Below are positions 19,055 to 27,984 of a stretch of 64,000 nucleotides of DNA, piece after piece (position 1 is the first letter of the stretch; the number at the start of each line of letters is the position of its first letter). Below the pieces are notes generated by a model, which saw only the letters and a list, made by a program, of their open reading frames with translations, made no database searches and was not told the origin of the DNA. This stretch comes from Chryseobacterium sp. JJR-5R (GTDB taxonomy: Bacteria; Bacteroidota; Bacteroidia; Flavobacteriales; Weeksellaceae). The stretch is from positions 186,001 to 250,000 of the forward strand of contig NZ_CP139137.1 of assembly GCF_034047335.1 (NCBI RefSeq). Reading direction: 5' to 3'. The translations under genes and the position numbers were made by a program.

Positions 19055-19768
19055 TTAAAAACTTGTTCCGCCTGATGCAGGAGTAGTAGTTGCTAAATTA
19101 TTGTAAACTTCTCCGTTTTCGTTGATGACTCTTTTACCGAATCTGTATTTCGGACCCCAATAAGAATCGTTCAGTGATGAGACCATCACGCCTTTTGAAG
19201 TGGCTGCATGGATAAATTTAACCTCACCTTCTTCAGTTACACTTTCTACGATACCCACATGTGAAATTCTACTTCCGTGGGAAAAGAAAATCAAATCACC
19301 TTTCTGAAGATTTTCTTTTTCAATTTTCTCCCCTTCCTGAGACTGGGAAGCTGCTACTCTTGGTAAGCTGAGACCTGCTGCGGCTCCGAAAACTGAAAGA
19401 ACGAATGCTGAACAGTCGATACCGTTTCGGGTCATTCCTCCGTATCGGTAAGGGGTTCCCAAATATGTCTGGGCTTCTGTTAAAATATTATCTATGGTTT
19501 TGTTGTGGCGGATAGCCTTGGCAACTTCAGAATTTTTGATGGAATTTTTAGCATTTGCTAAACTGGCTGCTTTTTCAGCGAGAAATGAATTGATCAGCTG
19601 TTGTTTATCCTGCTCCATTTTGTTGGTTTCGATGGAAGCAAGTTTGGCATCTGATTTGTATTCTTTAGCATAAGTTGCTGGTTTTGAAACAACGTAGTTA
19701 GTAACACATGATTGTAACGATACTGTAGATACGAAAGCAACTAGATAAAACAAAACTCTTTTCTTCAT
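19055..19768 (-). CDS. NlpC/P60 family lipoprotein (cell-wall peptidase)
   Basis: 237 residues. The N-terminus is a lipoprotein signal (MKKRVLFYL to LQSC, Cys21). A helical linker leads to a C-terminal NlpC/P60 domain (about 95-215) with the catalytic Cys in NGIDCSAFV and the His in SHVGIV. PYRYGG before the Cys is typical of the family. Such enzymes cleave gamma-D-Glu-diamino acid bonds in peptidoglycan stem peptides. The lipid anchor places it in the periplasm. Confidence 0.88.
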   Translation of the reverse strand: MKKRVLFYLVAFVSTVSLQSCVTNYVVSKPATYAKEYKSDAKLASIETNKMEQDKQQLINSFLAEKAASLANAKNSIKNSEVAKAIRHNKTIDNILTEAQTYLGTPYRYGGMTRNGIDCSAFVLSVFGAAAGLSLPRVAASQSQEGEKIEKENLQKGDLIFFSHGSRISHVGIVESVTEEGEVKFIHAATSKGVMVSSLNDSYWGPKYRFGKRVINENGEVYNNLATTTPASGGTSF

Positions 19769-20108
19769 ATATATTTGATTACCGTGTTAAATAAATAAGG
19801 ATTATTATTTTCAAAAGCAGTACAAAAATATGTAATCCCTTTATAAAGACTCTGATATGATTATTATCAGGTTCTGTTTTTAACACATTTTAACGTATTA
19901 TCTTAATATGTTAAAAAAATATAAACCGCAACAGCCTGTTTCAGGCAGGTTAGCGGTTTTTTTTATTAAGATTCTTTAACATAATAAATCGTATTCTATC
20001 CATAGTAATTAGAGGATAAATTCAATAACACTAATTTTCAGCCTTTTGGATAAAACAAAAACTCCCCGGAAATCCGGAGAGTTTCATTAATATGGAACTT
20101 TACAAATG
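19769..20108. other. Intergenic region between NlpC/P60 gene and glnN
   Basis: 340 nt without a gene. It holds a two-part hairpin with outer arms AAACCGC (19923-19929) and GCGGTTT (19953-19959) and an inner GCCTG/CAGGC stem, followed by eight T to 19964. The glnN terminator is at 20070-20095. The rest is AT-rich with no open frame. Confidence 0.6.
20070..20095 (-). terminator. Terminator of glnN
   Basis: ACTC-CCCGGA-aa-TCCGG-AGAGT forms a GC-rich hairpin 14 nt after the glnN stop. The minus strand continues into a T-rich run. Confidence 0.75.
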
Positions 20109-22304
20109 TTACTTTGTAAATAACATTTCTCTGTATTTGGTCATCGGCCAAAGCTCATCATCCACCATCATTTCCAGGTTGTCTGAAGCTTCCCTGATTA
20201 CATCAAATAAAGGTTTTACTTTATTGCAGTAGTCTTCTGCCTGCTTCTGGCTTTCCGTTACGGCTTTTGCTCCTTCTCTGGCTTCAATCAGGTCTTCAAC
20301 GCCCAATTTAATCTTGGAGACATTTTCAGAGATCTGGGTGATCAGGCTCATCTGTTCTTTTGCCAGGGATCTGAATTCTTCATCACCGAAGATTTCTTTA
20401 AGGCCTTTTACGTTTTCAATCAGCCTGTTCTGATAATTTAAAGCAGAAGGAATAATGTGGTTTCTTGCGATATCACTCAGCACCCTTGCTTCAATATCAA
20501 TTACCGTAGAATATTTTTCCAGTTTGATTTCGTTTCTGGCTTCCACTTCTCTGTGGTTGAAGATGCCTATTTCTTCATAAAGGTCAAGGAACTTCTGGTC
20601 CATTTCCTGCTTTAGTGCTTCCGGAGTGGTCTTCCAGTTGTTTAAGCCTCTTTTTTCGGCTTCTACAGCCCAGTCATCAGAATACCCGTCACCTTCAAAC
20701 ATGATGTTTTTGCACTGCTTGATGTATTCTCTCAGTACATTGAAGATGGCTTCATCTTTTTTCAGTCCTTTTTCAATTAAGGCATCCACTTCTTTTTTGA
20801 AGTCGCTTAACTGTTTCGCTGCAATGGTATTCATTACCGTCATGGATTCTGCACAGTTTGCAGAAGAACCTACCGCCCTGATCTCGAATTTATTTCCGGT
20901 AAAGGCAAAAGGGGAAGTTCTGTTTCTGTCGGTGTTGTCTAACAGGATTTCAGGAATTTTCCCAACAACATTTAATTTTAAATCTGTTTTTTCATCCGGA
21001 GAAAGTTTTCCTTCCGTTACCTTTTCCAGTTCTTCCAGTACCCTGAACAGCTGGCTTCCGATAAATACGGAAATAATAGCCGGCGGTGCTTCGTTGGCTC
21101 CCAGCCTGTGGTCATTGCTTGCAGAGGCGATGCTTGCTCTTAAAAGGTCGGCATATTCATGAACGGCTTTAATTGTGTTCACAAAGAATGTCAGGAACTG
21201 CAGGTTTTTCTTAGGGTTTCTTCCCGGGCTTAAAAGGTTTTCACCGGTGTCGGTTGCCAGAGACCAGTTGTTGTGTTTTCCACTTCCGTTTACGCCTGCG
21301 AACGGTTTTTCGTGGAATAAAATATGGAAATGGTGTCTGTGTGCAATTCTTGCCATGACATCCATCAACAAAGAGTTGTGGTCTACGGCAACGTTTACTT
21401 CCTCAAACATCGGAGCAAGCTCAAACTGGTTCGGGGCTACCTCATTATGCCTTGTTGTTACAGGGATTCCCAGTTTCATACATTCGATTTCCAGCTCCTT
21501 CATGAAGTTCATTACCCTTGTAGGGATCGATCCGAAATAGTGGTCATCCAGCTGCTGTCCTTTTGCAGGAGAGTGACCCAATAAGGTTTTACCTGTTAAC
21601 ACAAGATCCGGGCGGGACTGAAACAATGCTGAATCAACCAGGAAATATTCCTGTTCCCAGCCTAAGGTAGGCGTCACTTTGGTTACGTTTTTATCAAAAT
21701 ACTGCATGACGTTGGTTGCTGCTTCGTCTACAGCGTTCAAAGCTCTTAAAAGAGGCGCTTTATAATCTAATGTTTCTCCTGTATAAGAGATAAAGATGGA
21801 AGGGATACATAAAGTAGTCCCCATGATGAATGCCGGGGAAGTAGGATCCCATGCGGTATATCCTCTGGCCTCAAAAGTATTCCTGATTCCGCCGTTAGGG
21901 AAAGAAGAAGCATCCGGCTCCTGCTGGATCAATAGGTTTCCGCTGAATCTTTCAATGGCTCTGCCGCCTTCGATAGGCGTAAAGAAAGAATCATGCTTTT
22001 CTGCGGTGCTTCCTGTCAATGGCTGGAACCAGTGCGTATAGTGGGTTACCCCTTTGCTCATGGCCCAGTCCTTCATCGCAACCGCTACCTGGTCTGCAAT
22101 ATGTCTCTGGATCTTGCTGCCTTTTTTCATCGCATCCAGAATAGACTGGAACGCTTCTTTCGTTAAATATTCTCTCATGGTTTCCTCTGAGAAAACATTC
22201 TGGCAGAACAGTTCTGACAATTTCACAGGAACCTCAACCGAGTTATCTCTTCTGAAGTCCTTGAATGGTAAAGTTTCTAACGCTTTGAATCTTAAAGTTG
22301 ACAT
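20109..22304 (-). CDS. glnN: Glutamine synthetase type III
   Basis: 731 residues, the length of GSIII, much longer than GSI (about 470) or GSII. Catalytic-core motifs include GWEQEYFLVD, NEVAPNQFELAPMFE and the ATP-site stretch GSGKHNNWS. A long helical C-terminal region (about 560-731) is typical of GSIII. It makes glutamine from glutamate and ammonia as a dodecamer in the cytoplasm. The minus-strand -7 element TAAATTTG lies at 22325-22332, about 20 nt upstream of the ATG. Confidence 0.93.
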   Translation of the reverse strand: MSTLRFKALETLPFKDFRRDNSVEVPVKLSELFCQNVFSEETMREYLTKEAFQSILDAMKKGSKIQRHIADQVAVAMKDWAMSKGVTHYTHWFQPLTGSTAEKHDSFFTPIEGGRAIERFSGNLLIQQEPDASSFPNGGIRNTFEARGYTAWDPTSPAFIMGTTLCIPSIFISYTGETLDYKAPLLRALNAVDEAATNVMQYFDKNVTKVTPTLGWEQEYFLVDSALFQSRPDLVLTGKTLLGHSPAKGQQLDDHYFGSIPTRVMNFMKELEIECMKLGIPVTTRHNEVAPNQFELAPMFEEVNVAVDHNSLLMDVMARIAHRHHFHILFHEKPFAGVNGSGKHNNWSLATDTGENLLSPGRNPKKNLQFLTFFVNTIKAVHEYADLLRASIASASNDHRLGANEAPPAIISVFIGSQLFRVLEELEKVTEGKLSPDEKTDLKLNVVGKIPEILLDNTDRNRTSPFAFTGNKFEIRAVGSSANCAESMTVMNTIAAKQLSDFKKEVDALIEKGLKKDEAIFNVLREYIKQCKNIMFEGDGYSDDWAVEAEKRGLNNWKTTPEALKQEMDQKFLDLYEEIGIFNHREVEARNEIKLEKYSTVIDIEARVLSDIARNHIIPSALNYQNRLIENVKGLKEIFGDEEFRSLAKEQMSLITQISENVSKIKLGVEDLIEAREGAKAVTESQKQAEDYCNKVKPLFDVIREASDNLEMMVDDELWPMTKYREMLFTK

Positions 22305-22324
22305 ATTGGGTTGTTTTTACGGGG

Positions 22325-22332
22325 CAAATTTA
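22325..22332 (-). promoter_or_regulatory. -7 element for glnN
   Basis: The minus strand reads TAAATTTG, a perfect TAnnTTTG, 20 nt upstream of the glnN start. TTTG lies upstream but only 14 nt away. Confidence 0.5.
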
Positions 22333-22460
22333 CGAAAAAAACAGAACAAAAATGTTTTTACCCCGAAAATTTAAGGGGTTGTTTTAGATTTAACTAAAAT
22401 TTAAATAGTGACTTTATTTTTTAAGGAGGAGAAAAATTTGTAGTTGAATATTATTAAAAG

Positions 22461-22472
22461 TAGCTAAGTTTA
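22461..22472. repeat. Left copy of 12-bp inverted repeat bounding an AT-rich islet
   Basis: TAGCTAAGTTTA here is the exact reverse complement of 23911-23922. The two copies enclose the three small genes at 22560-23894. Confidence 0.7.
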
Positions 22473-22559
22473 GTATTTATGAATAAAATAAATTTCTGAA
22501 TATTCTTCAATAGGAATGTGTCTGTCTGACACTTTGTAAACATTAAAATGAATAAACGC

Positions 22560-23057
22560 TTATTTCACAGAATGATTTTCCTGATATAAAATTAAACAAA
22601 ACTCATTATTTCTGAAATATATTGGCTTTGAAAAAGTATAGATCATTGAACACATTTTTATTTCTTCGTCACTTTTTAAATTATTTGTAATATTAAATAC
22701 GTTGTAAAAATCATTTATTCGGACCGCTTTTGATTTCTTAAATAAGTTATCATCCCATTCAAAGTGTTTTAGCTTTTCTAATTCCGATACTAAATATTTT
22801 CTTTCATTCTTATCTATTTTTAAATATCTATTATGATCTTTCAGCTTAAATTTTTTACTGTTATTAAGCGCTTCAATTGTTTTATTAATTGTGGCTTCAT
22901 CGAAATTCTTGGAATAGTATAATGTATCGCATCATATATTACTAAAATGCTCTCTTCCTTTCATTTCTAATTCTATATTAAAATAATCGAATTTGTTTTG
23001 ACAAAAAAGTGTATTTGTAAGGAAAAGTATTAGTGAGATAATAATTGATTTTATCAT
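22560..23057 (-). pseudogene. Small secreted protein gene interrupted by an in-frame TGA
   Basis: ATG at 23057 overlaps the stop of the upstream gene by one nt (TAATG). The first 41 codons give a signal peptide (MIKSIIISLILFLTNTLFCQ) and NKFDYFNIELEMKGREHFSNI. TGA at 22932-22934 then interrupts the same frame, which reads on for 123 more codons (starting CDTLYYSKNFDEATINKTI) to TAA at 22560. The second part is lysine- and asparagine-rich and looks coding. No family is recognised. Either a nonsense mutation or a sequencing error is possible. Confidence 0.75.
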
Positions 23058-23491
23058 TATATATTTTTTAAGATTTCTTTTCTGAAAATTATTGATTGGA
23101 TTATTAAGGTGATTGTTAAGCTAGGAATAATATAATAAAAAATATCTCCTTTATAACGATGTATTAAAAAAACAATAAGGTATGATATAAATAAGCTAAT
23201 AATATAGTTTATAAAAAATCTTTTTTTTATGAAAAAACTAAATATAATACTTATTGCAAATGCCATAAAAATAAAAAATGGAAATTTTTCCCAAAAACCA
23301 AATAATCCGTTTAAAGGGGATCGTAAAGATATTCTCCAAAATTCAGAATCAATATTTTGTTTAAAAAATAAACTGTGAACTTCCAAATTATCTTCCAGAA
23401 AGCTGCAAACCGGATAGAAAATCAATATATGAAGACCCCAAATTTTTAATAATTTAGGGTCTATTCTTTTTAAATTTTTAATTAATAGCAT
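23057..23491 (-). CDS. Small membrane protein, unrecognised
   Basis: 144 residues with about four hydrophobic segments (near 20-35, 68-90, 95-112 and 118-135), mostly Ile, Phe and Leu. No family is recognised. It overlaps the upstream gene by 14 nt and the downstream secreted-protein gene by 1 nt, so the three are translationally coupled. It is much more AT-rich than glnN and the gene at 24130. By position it could be an immunity or accessory protein for the gene before it, but that is inference only. Confidence 0.6.
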   Translation of the reverse strand: MLLIKNLKRIDPKLLKIWGLHILIFYPVCSFLEDNLEVHSLFFKQNIDSEFWRISLRSPLNGLFGFWEKFPFFIFMAFAISIIFSFFIKKRFFINYIISLFISYLIVFLIHRYKGDIFYYIIPSLTITLIIQSIIFRKEILKNI

Positions 23492-23894
23492 AGTCTTTAA
23501 TAATCTCTTTACATTTCTGATTTACACGGCTATCCGAAGTTAAATAATTTTTCAGCGAGGGAGAACACCTGTTTTTATTGATTTTATGTTTATCTAAATA
23601 CAACATAAGTAAGGGCAAATCTGTTCGGAATAAATCATCGTTCACTTTTGCAGGAGGAACAAATGAATCAAAGGCAGGTAAAATATCATTGAACCAGCTA
23701 ATAACCTTTGATCCTGTTCCCATTCTGCTTTCGAGGTCTTTGTCAGCCATATTTTGATATTTTTTTATTGTGCTGCTGCTTGTTTTTTTATATATCGGCG
23801 GAGCTACAATTTGTTGCTCATGGGTTACAAAAATGACATCCCAATTATACGCGTCATCTCCCTTTAAAGGAGTTTTAGCATATTGTCCGTACAT
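23478..23894 (-). CDS. Hypothetical protein, first gene of AT-rich islet
   Basis: 138 residues, no signal peptide and no recognised domain. It starts MYGQYAKTPLKGDDAYNWD, which looks more like the inside of a larger protein than a normal N-terminus. An in-frame stop eight codons upstream of the ATG limits extension. It may be a detached C-terminal fragment. The inverted repeat at 23911-23922 lies 17 nt upstream, so little room remains for a promoter. Confidence 0.5.
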   Translation of the reverse strand: MYGQYAKTPLKGDDAYNWDVIFVTHEQQIVAPPIYKKTSSSTIKKYQNMADKDLESRMGTGSKVISWFNDILPAFDSFVPPAKVNDDLFRTDLPLLMLYLDKHKINKNRCSPSLKNYLTSDSRVNQKCKEIIKDYAIN

Positions 23895-23910
23895 CAGTTC
23901 AAGATATAAA

Positions 23911-23922
23911 TAAACTTAGCTA
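23911..23922. repeat. Right copy of 12-bp inverted repeat bounding an AT-rich islet
   Basis: TAAACTTAGCTA, the exact reverse complement of 22461-22472. Confidence 0.7.
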
Positions 23923-24087
23923 CATAGAGTAAAAGTAAAATTCTTCTAATATGAAGAAGATTTATTCCAGGATTTTTCCGTATTTCCAATGAAAATATTA
24001 AATTTAAAAAAAGAGATAAACATCATGAATCAGATGGAGTGGGCTGGGTTAAATATCTGATTGTTAGTTATTTGTATTAATTAAAAA

Positions 24088-24095
24088 TAATTTTG
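24088..24095 (+). promoter_or_regulatory. -7 promoter element for the gene at 24130
   Basis: TAATTTTG matches TAnnTTTG 34 nt before the ATG. TTG at 24061-24063 lies 24 nt upstream. Confidence 0.5.
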
Positions 24096-24129
24096 TAACT
24101 TAGCAGACTTTTTATAAAAAATTTAATAT

Positions 24130-25815
24130 ATGACAAATTCTAGAGCAAGAGAAACCACCGAGGCCATTGAAAGACTGTACATTTCTATGAGACACCTGTT
24201 TTATAGAGGTTTTTTCAAGCCAGGCGGGGTTTCCGGAGAAAGCATTAGAAGTTTGTTGAAAACGATCAATCCCGAAATTTACGGTACCATGAGTATTCCA
24301 AGCAAGCTGGAGCTTGATGGTTTGATGTATGTTTTAGACAGGCTTCCGGAAGGAATAGAAGAATGTGCTTTCATTCATCTTACCTCAGATGAAGGGTTTG
24401 ATAAAGGGAGTTTCGAGCCTATTGTGCCTAAAAAGAGAAGAAGGAACTGCTACAGGATTGATGAGCACCAGATGAATATTGAAGTCCTTTTAGGGCGCTC
24501 GGAAATTTATGATATCCTTACCCACCTGACCTTCTTGTTTATAGAAGCCGATAAGATCAGGAACCTGGCCTTTGCCCAGGATGAAAACTGGAAGCCGACC
24601 CGTGCTTTTAAGATCATTGAGGAAGTGGTGAAAGGCGAAAAGAAATTCAGCAGAAGGGAAAAGGAGGTCGCTCTGATTCATCTGTCTTCTCTTATCGGAA
24701 GGACATTTGACGAAACGTTAAGGGCTTACAATACATTCGGGGACGATGATAATCCTGACCGTTTATTTAAAATCATTTATAATCTGGGCAAGATAAGCCT
24801 GGAAGATGCCAAACAGACCCGGGAAAGAGAAATTCATTTCAGTGCCATATTAAAGGAAAGGGTAGGGCATCATTATTTCGGGGAGAAATGGGCCAATAAA
24901 GTAAAGGATGTCCTGTATGAAAATAATCTTCACATGCGTCCGCTGCATATTATTTCAGCGAATATGCATTCTGTGAAAAACATGCTGTATGCAAACAATG
25001 CCCTGAAGAAAAAGGATCCGAAAGAAGTGGATTATAAACTGTACGGCGATATTTCCGATAAAAAGGAACTTCGCGATAAAGTTTCCAAGTTTGCCGTTGA
25101 GGAAGGGATGATCTATATCAATGACAAGAGCGGAAGCAATATTGATGTCCAGATCATTGATTTAAGCAAAACCAACCTGAAACATACGCCTTTCGGACAT
25201 CTGAATTATGACGGGGACGATGTGATCATGGTTTTTGATTATGCCTTCGGCGAACAGGCTTTTGAAGTAATGGATGAATTGCTGAGGCCTTTCGAACAGA
25301 AAGGAGAGGTGTATATGATGAAAGTGAAATCGGTTTCCATTATGGGGAAAGCCGGGATTCTGGAAGGTGGTAAAGGCGATATTATGATTCCTACTTCCCA
25401 TATTTTTGAAGGGACGGCAGATAACTATCCTTTTGAAAATGCCCTGAAGCTGGAAGATTTTAAAGATGATGAACTAAAGGCATTTGAAGGCCCGATGATT
25501 ACCGTATTGGGAACATCTCTTCAGAACAGGGACATCCTGTCTTATTTTATGAATACTTCATGGAAGGCCATCGGGCTTGAAATGGAAGGTGCCCATTACC
25601 AGAAAGCGATTCAGGTAGCCTCTAAAATCAGGCATCATATTACGCCGGATCTGTTTGTCTGCTATGCCTATTACGCTTCAGATAACCCTTTGGAAACAGG
25701 AAGCACGCTTTCTTCAGGAGGTTTAGGCCTCACCGGTGTGAAACCAACATATCTGATCACCTTAAGAATCCTGGAAAAGATCCTGCGAAGCAGTAAAAAG
25801 GAACTTTTTTCTTAA
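24130..25815 (+). CDS. Conserved Bacteroidota protein, DUF6909-like, with nucleoside-phosphorylase-like C-terminus
   Basis: 561 residues without signal peptide. The N-terminal half is helical and charged. The C-terminal half (about 310-550) has a pattern like the nucleoside phosphorylase / AMP nucleosidase fold: AGILEGGKGDIMIPTSHIFE, then IGLEMEGAHYQKAIQ, where the M-E-G-A motif resembles the EMEAA-type ribose-binding site. I think it belongs to the family named DUF6909, but that name is from memory. A nucleotide- or nucleoside-cleaving role is inferred. The gene stands alone with its own promoter and terminator. Confidence 0.65.
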   Translation: MTNSRARETTEAIERLYISMRHLFYRGFFKPGGVSGESIRSLLKTINPEIYGTMSIPSKLELDGLMYVLDRLPEGIEECAFIHLTSDEGFDKGSFEPIVPKKRRRNCYRIDEHQMNIEVLLGRSEIYDILTHLTFLFIEADKIRNLAFAQDENWKPTRAFKIIEEVVKGEKKFSRREKEVALIHLSSLIGRTFDETLRAYNTFGDDDNPDRLFKIIYNLGKISLEDAKQTREREIHFSAILKERVGHHYFGEKWANKVKDVLYENNLHMRPLHIISANMHSVKNMLYANNALKKKDPKEVDYKLYGDISDKKELRDKVSKFAVEEGMIYINDKSGSNIDVQIIDLSKTNLKHTPFGHLNYDGDDVIMVFDYAFGEQAFEVMDELLRPFEQKGEVYMMKVKSVSIMGKAGILEGGKGDIMIPTSHIFEGTADNYPFENALKLEDFKDDELKAFEGPMITVLGTSLQNRDILSYFMNTSWKAIGLEMEGAHYQKAIQVASKIRHHITPDLFVCYAYYASDNPLETGSTLSSGGLGLTGVKPTYLITLRILEKILRSSKKELFS

Positions 25816-25839
25816 ATAATTATTCTTTTTAAATGATAT

Positions 25840-25870
25840 AACCTCAGATGTCTTTGCATTTGAGGTTTTG
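25840..25870 (+). terminator. Terminator after the gene at 24130
   Basis: AACCTCA (25840-25846) pairs with TGAGGTT (25861-25867), extended inward by ATG/CAT across a G-T pair, followed by TTTG. Confidence 0.65.
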
Positions 25871-26053
25871 TTTTTCCAGCGGTTTTACTGATGGTTTTGT
25901 ATATTCAGATCTGTACTCATCTGCGAAATTTGCTGGAGATTTAACAAATTTTATTGAGATTCATCTAAAATTACATCAGACAAAACCTCAGCATGCCTTA
26001 TGTCCGGGGTTTTTATTTTAAATACTTATCTTTAGAAAAAAAATAAATTTTAC

Positions 26054-27898
26054 ATGAAAAAATCGGTTGCCATCCTTTTTGCGTTGATCGTTTCTCAGCT
26101 TCAGGCCCAGCAGAGCCCATATTATCAGCAGGCTGCGAAATATAAAATGGATATTGACGTTAATGCAGAAAAATTTACGTATCAGGGAAGCCAGACTTTA
26201 ACCTACACCAACAATTCACCGGATGAACTTAATGTGGTATATTTTCACTTGTACTGGAATGCCTTTAAGCCCAATTCCATGATGGACCAGCGGGTGGCAG
26301 GCCAGGGGAAAAACGGGGATTCAAGATTGCAGAAAGACGGTATTTCAAGGCTGGCCTCGATTCCTAAAAATGAAGAAGGCGCACAGAATATCCACTGGAT
26401 CAAGCAGAACGGCAAAGCGCTAAAATTTGAGATCCAGGAAACCATAATGAAAGTCTATCTTGCAGAACCGGTCAGGCCGAATTCAACCACCACTTTCACC
26501 ATGGACTGGGATGCGGTAATTCCTCAGCAGATCAGGCGGAGCGGAAGAAATAACCGGGAAGGCGTTGATATGACCATGACGCAGTGGTATCCTAAAATTG
26601 CGGAATACGATTACGATGGCTGGGCAACTTTTGATTATATCGGAAGGGAGTTCCATGCCCCGTTTGCAGATTTTGACGTGAACATTACCATCAACAAAGA
26701 GTATGTGATCGGAGCCGGAGGGATCCTCGAAAACCCTGCAGAAGTAAAAGGGTATGATGCCAATGCAAAAATAAAAACAGGGAAAGATAACAAATCTACC
26801 TGGAGATGGACAGCGAAGAACATGCTGGATTTCGCCTGGGCTGCCGATAAGGATTATATCGTGAAAAGTTTTGATGTTCCCCAGGGCCCGAAAGTGTTTT
26901 TAGTCTATCAGAATAACGATAAAACCAAAGTCTGGGAAGAAGCACAGCCTTATCTTACCAAATATTATCAGCTGATGAATGCTCATTTCGGGAAATATGT
27001 TTATCCGACCTACGCTTTCATCCAGGGTGGTGACGGCGGAATGGAGTACGGAATGTGTACCATGATTTTAGGGGAAGCCAAAAATATTGAAGGGTTGATG
27101 GGATTGATGGCCCACGAAGGTGCCCACTCCTGGTATCAGCAGATGCTGGCCACCAATGAACCAATGCGCCCTTGGATGGATGAAGGGTTTACCAGCTATG
27201 CGGAAGGTTATGTGATGAATCAGCTGTTCCCTCCAAAGCAGCCGCTTCCGAATCCGTTTGTGAATTCAGTCAATGCATACCGGAATTTTATTAAAAAAGG
27301 AATTGAAGAGCCGGCCGTCTGGCTGGGAGACCATCATGACAACGGAACTTCCTATACCTATGCTTCCTATGTAAAAGGGGAATTGTACCTGGTGCAGTTA
27401 GGCTATATTATGGGCGAACAGAATTTAGCGGAGACCTTGAAACAGTATTATGATCAGTGGGTTTTGAAGCATCCTTCAGACCGGGATTTTCTACATATTG
27501 CCCAGAAAGTTTCGGGGATGGACCTGAAATGGTTTCATCATTACTGGATCAATACCACCAAAACCATTGACTATAGCATTAAAGATGTGAAATACGATGC
27601 AAAATCAACAACAGTAACTCTGGTAAATAATGGCCAGGTTCCGATGCCAATTGATTTCAGTGTGATTACGAAGGATAACAAAGTGGTTACTTACCAGATT
27701 CCGATGAACATGACGCATACCTGGAAAGAAAAAGATATCTATGGTGAATTTAAAACAATGCCGTACTGGCCATGGACGCAAAAGGAATATTCGATAACGG
27801 TTCCTTATACAAAAGCCCAGCTGTCGGCTTTAGGCATTGATATCAGCCAGCGGATGGCAGACGTAAATCCTGAGGATAATGTAGTTGAGGTAAAATAA
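26054..27898 (+). CDS. M1 family zinc aminopeptidase, secreted
   Basis: 614 residues with a signal peptide (MKKSVAILFALIVSQLQAQ). The zinc-binding motif HEGAH (HExxH) is near residue 353, with the third ligand Glu in WMDEGFTSYAE 20 residues later. GGMEYGM replaces the usual GAMEN-type exopeptidase motif. M1 enzymes remove N-terminal residues from peptides, here probably in the periplasm or outside the cell. The strong hairpin after the stop ends the transcript. Confidence 0.9.
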   Translation: MKKSVAILFALIVSQLQAQQSPYYQQAAKYKMDIDVNAEKFTYQGSQTLTYTNNSPDELNVVYFHLYWNAFKPNSMMDQRVAGQGKNGDSRLQKDGISRLASIPKNEEGAQNIHWIKQNGKALKFEIQETIMKVYLAEPVRPNSTTTFTMDWDAVIPQQIRRSGRNNREGVDMTMTQWYPKIAEYDYDGWATFDYIGREFHAPFADFDVNITINKEYVIGAGGILENPAEVKGYDANAKIKTGKDNKSTWRWTAKNMLDFAWAADKDYIVKSFDVPQGPKVFLVYQNNDKTKVWEEAQPYLTKYYQLMNAHFGKYVYPTYAFIQGGDGGMEYGMCTMILGEAKNIEGLMGLMAHEGAHSWYQQMLATNEPMRPWMDEGFTSYAEGYVMNQLFPPKQPLPNPFVNSVNAYRNFIKKGIEEPAVWLGDHHDNGTSYTYASYVKGELYLVQLGYIMGEQNLAETLKQYYDQWVLKHPSDRDFLHIAQKVSGMDLKWFHHYWINTTKTIDYSIKDVKYDAKSTTVTLVNNGQVPMPIDFSVITKDNKVVTYQIPMNMTHTWKEKDIYGEFKTMPYWPWTQKEYSITVPYTKAQLSALGIDISQRMADVNPEDNVVEVK

Positions 27899-27915
27899 AA
27901 TCAGCCATAAGAATT

Positions 27916-27948
27916 AAATCCTGAAGAAACTTTCTTCAGGATTTTTTT
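27916..27948. terminator. Terminator after M1 peptidase gene
   Basis: AAATCCTGAAG (27916-27926) pairs with CTTCAGGATTT (27934-27944), followed by a T-run. It lies between two convergent genes. Confidence 0.8.
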
Positions 27949-27984
27949 ATTAAGATCATTTTAATGAAATCTTTCTTATACAAA

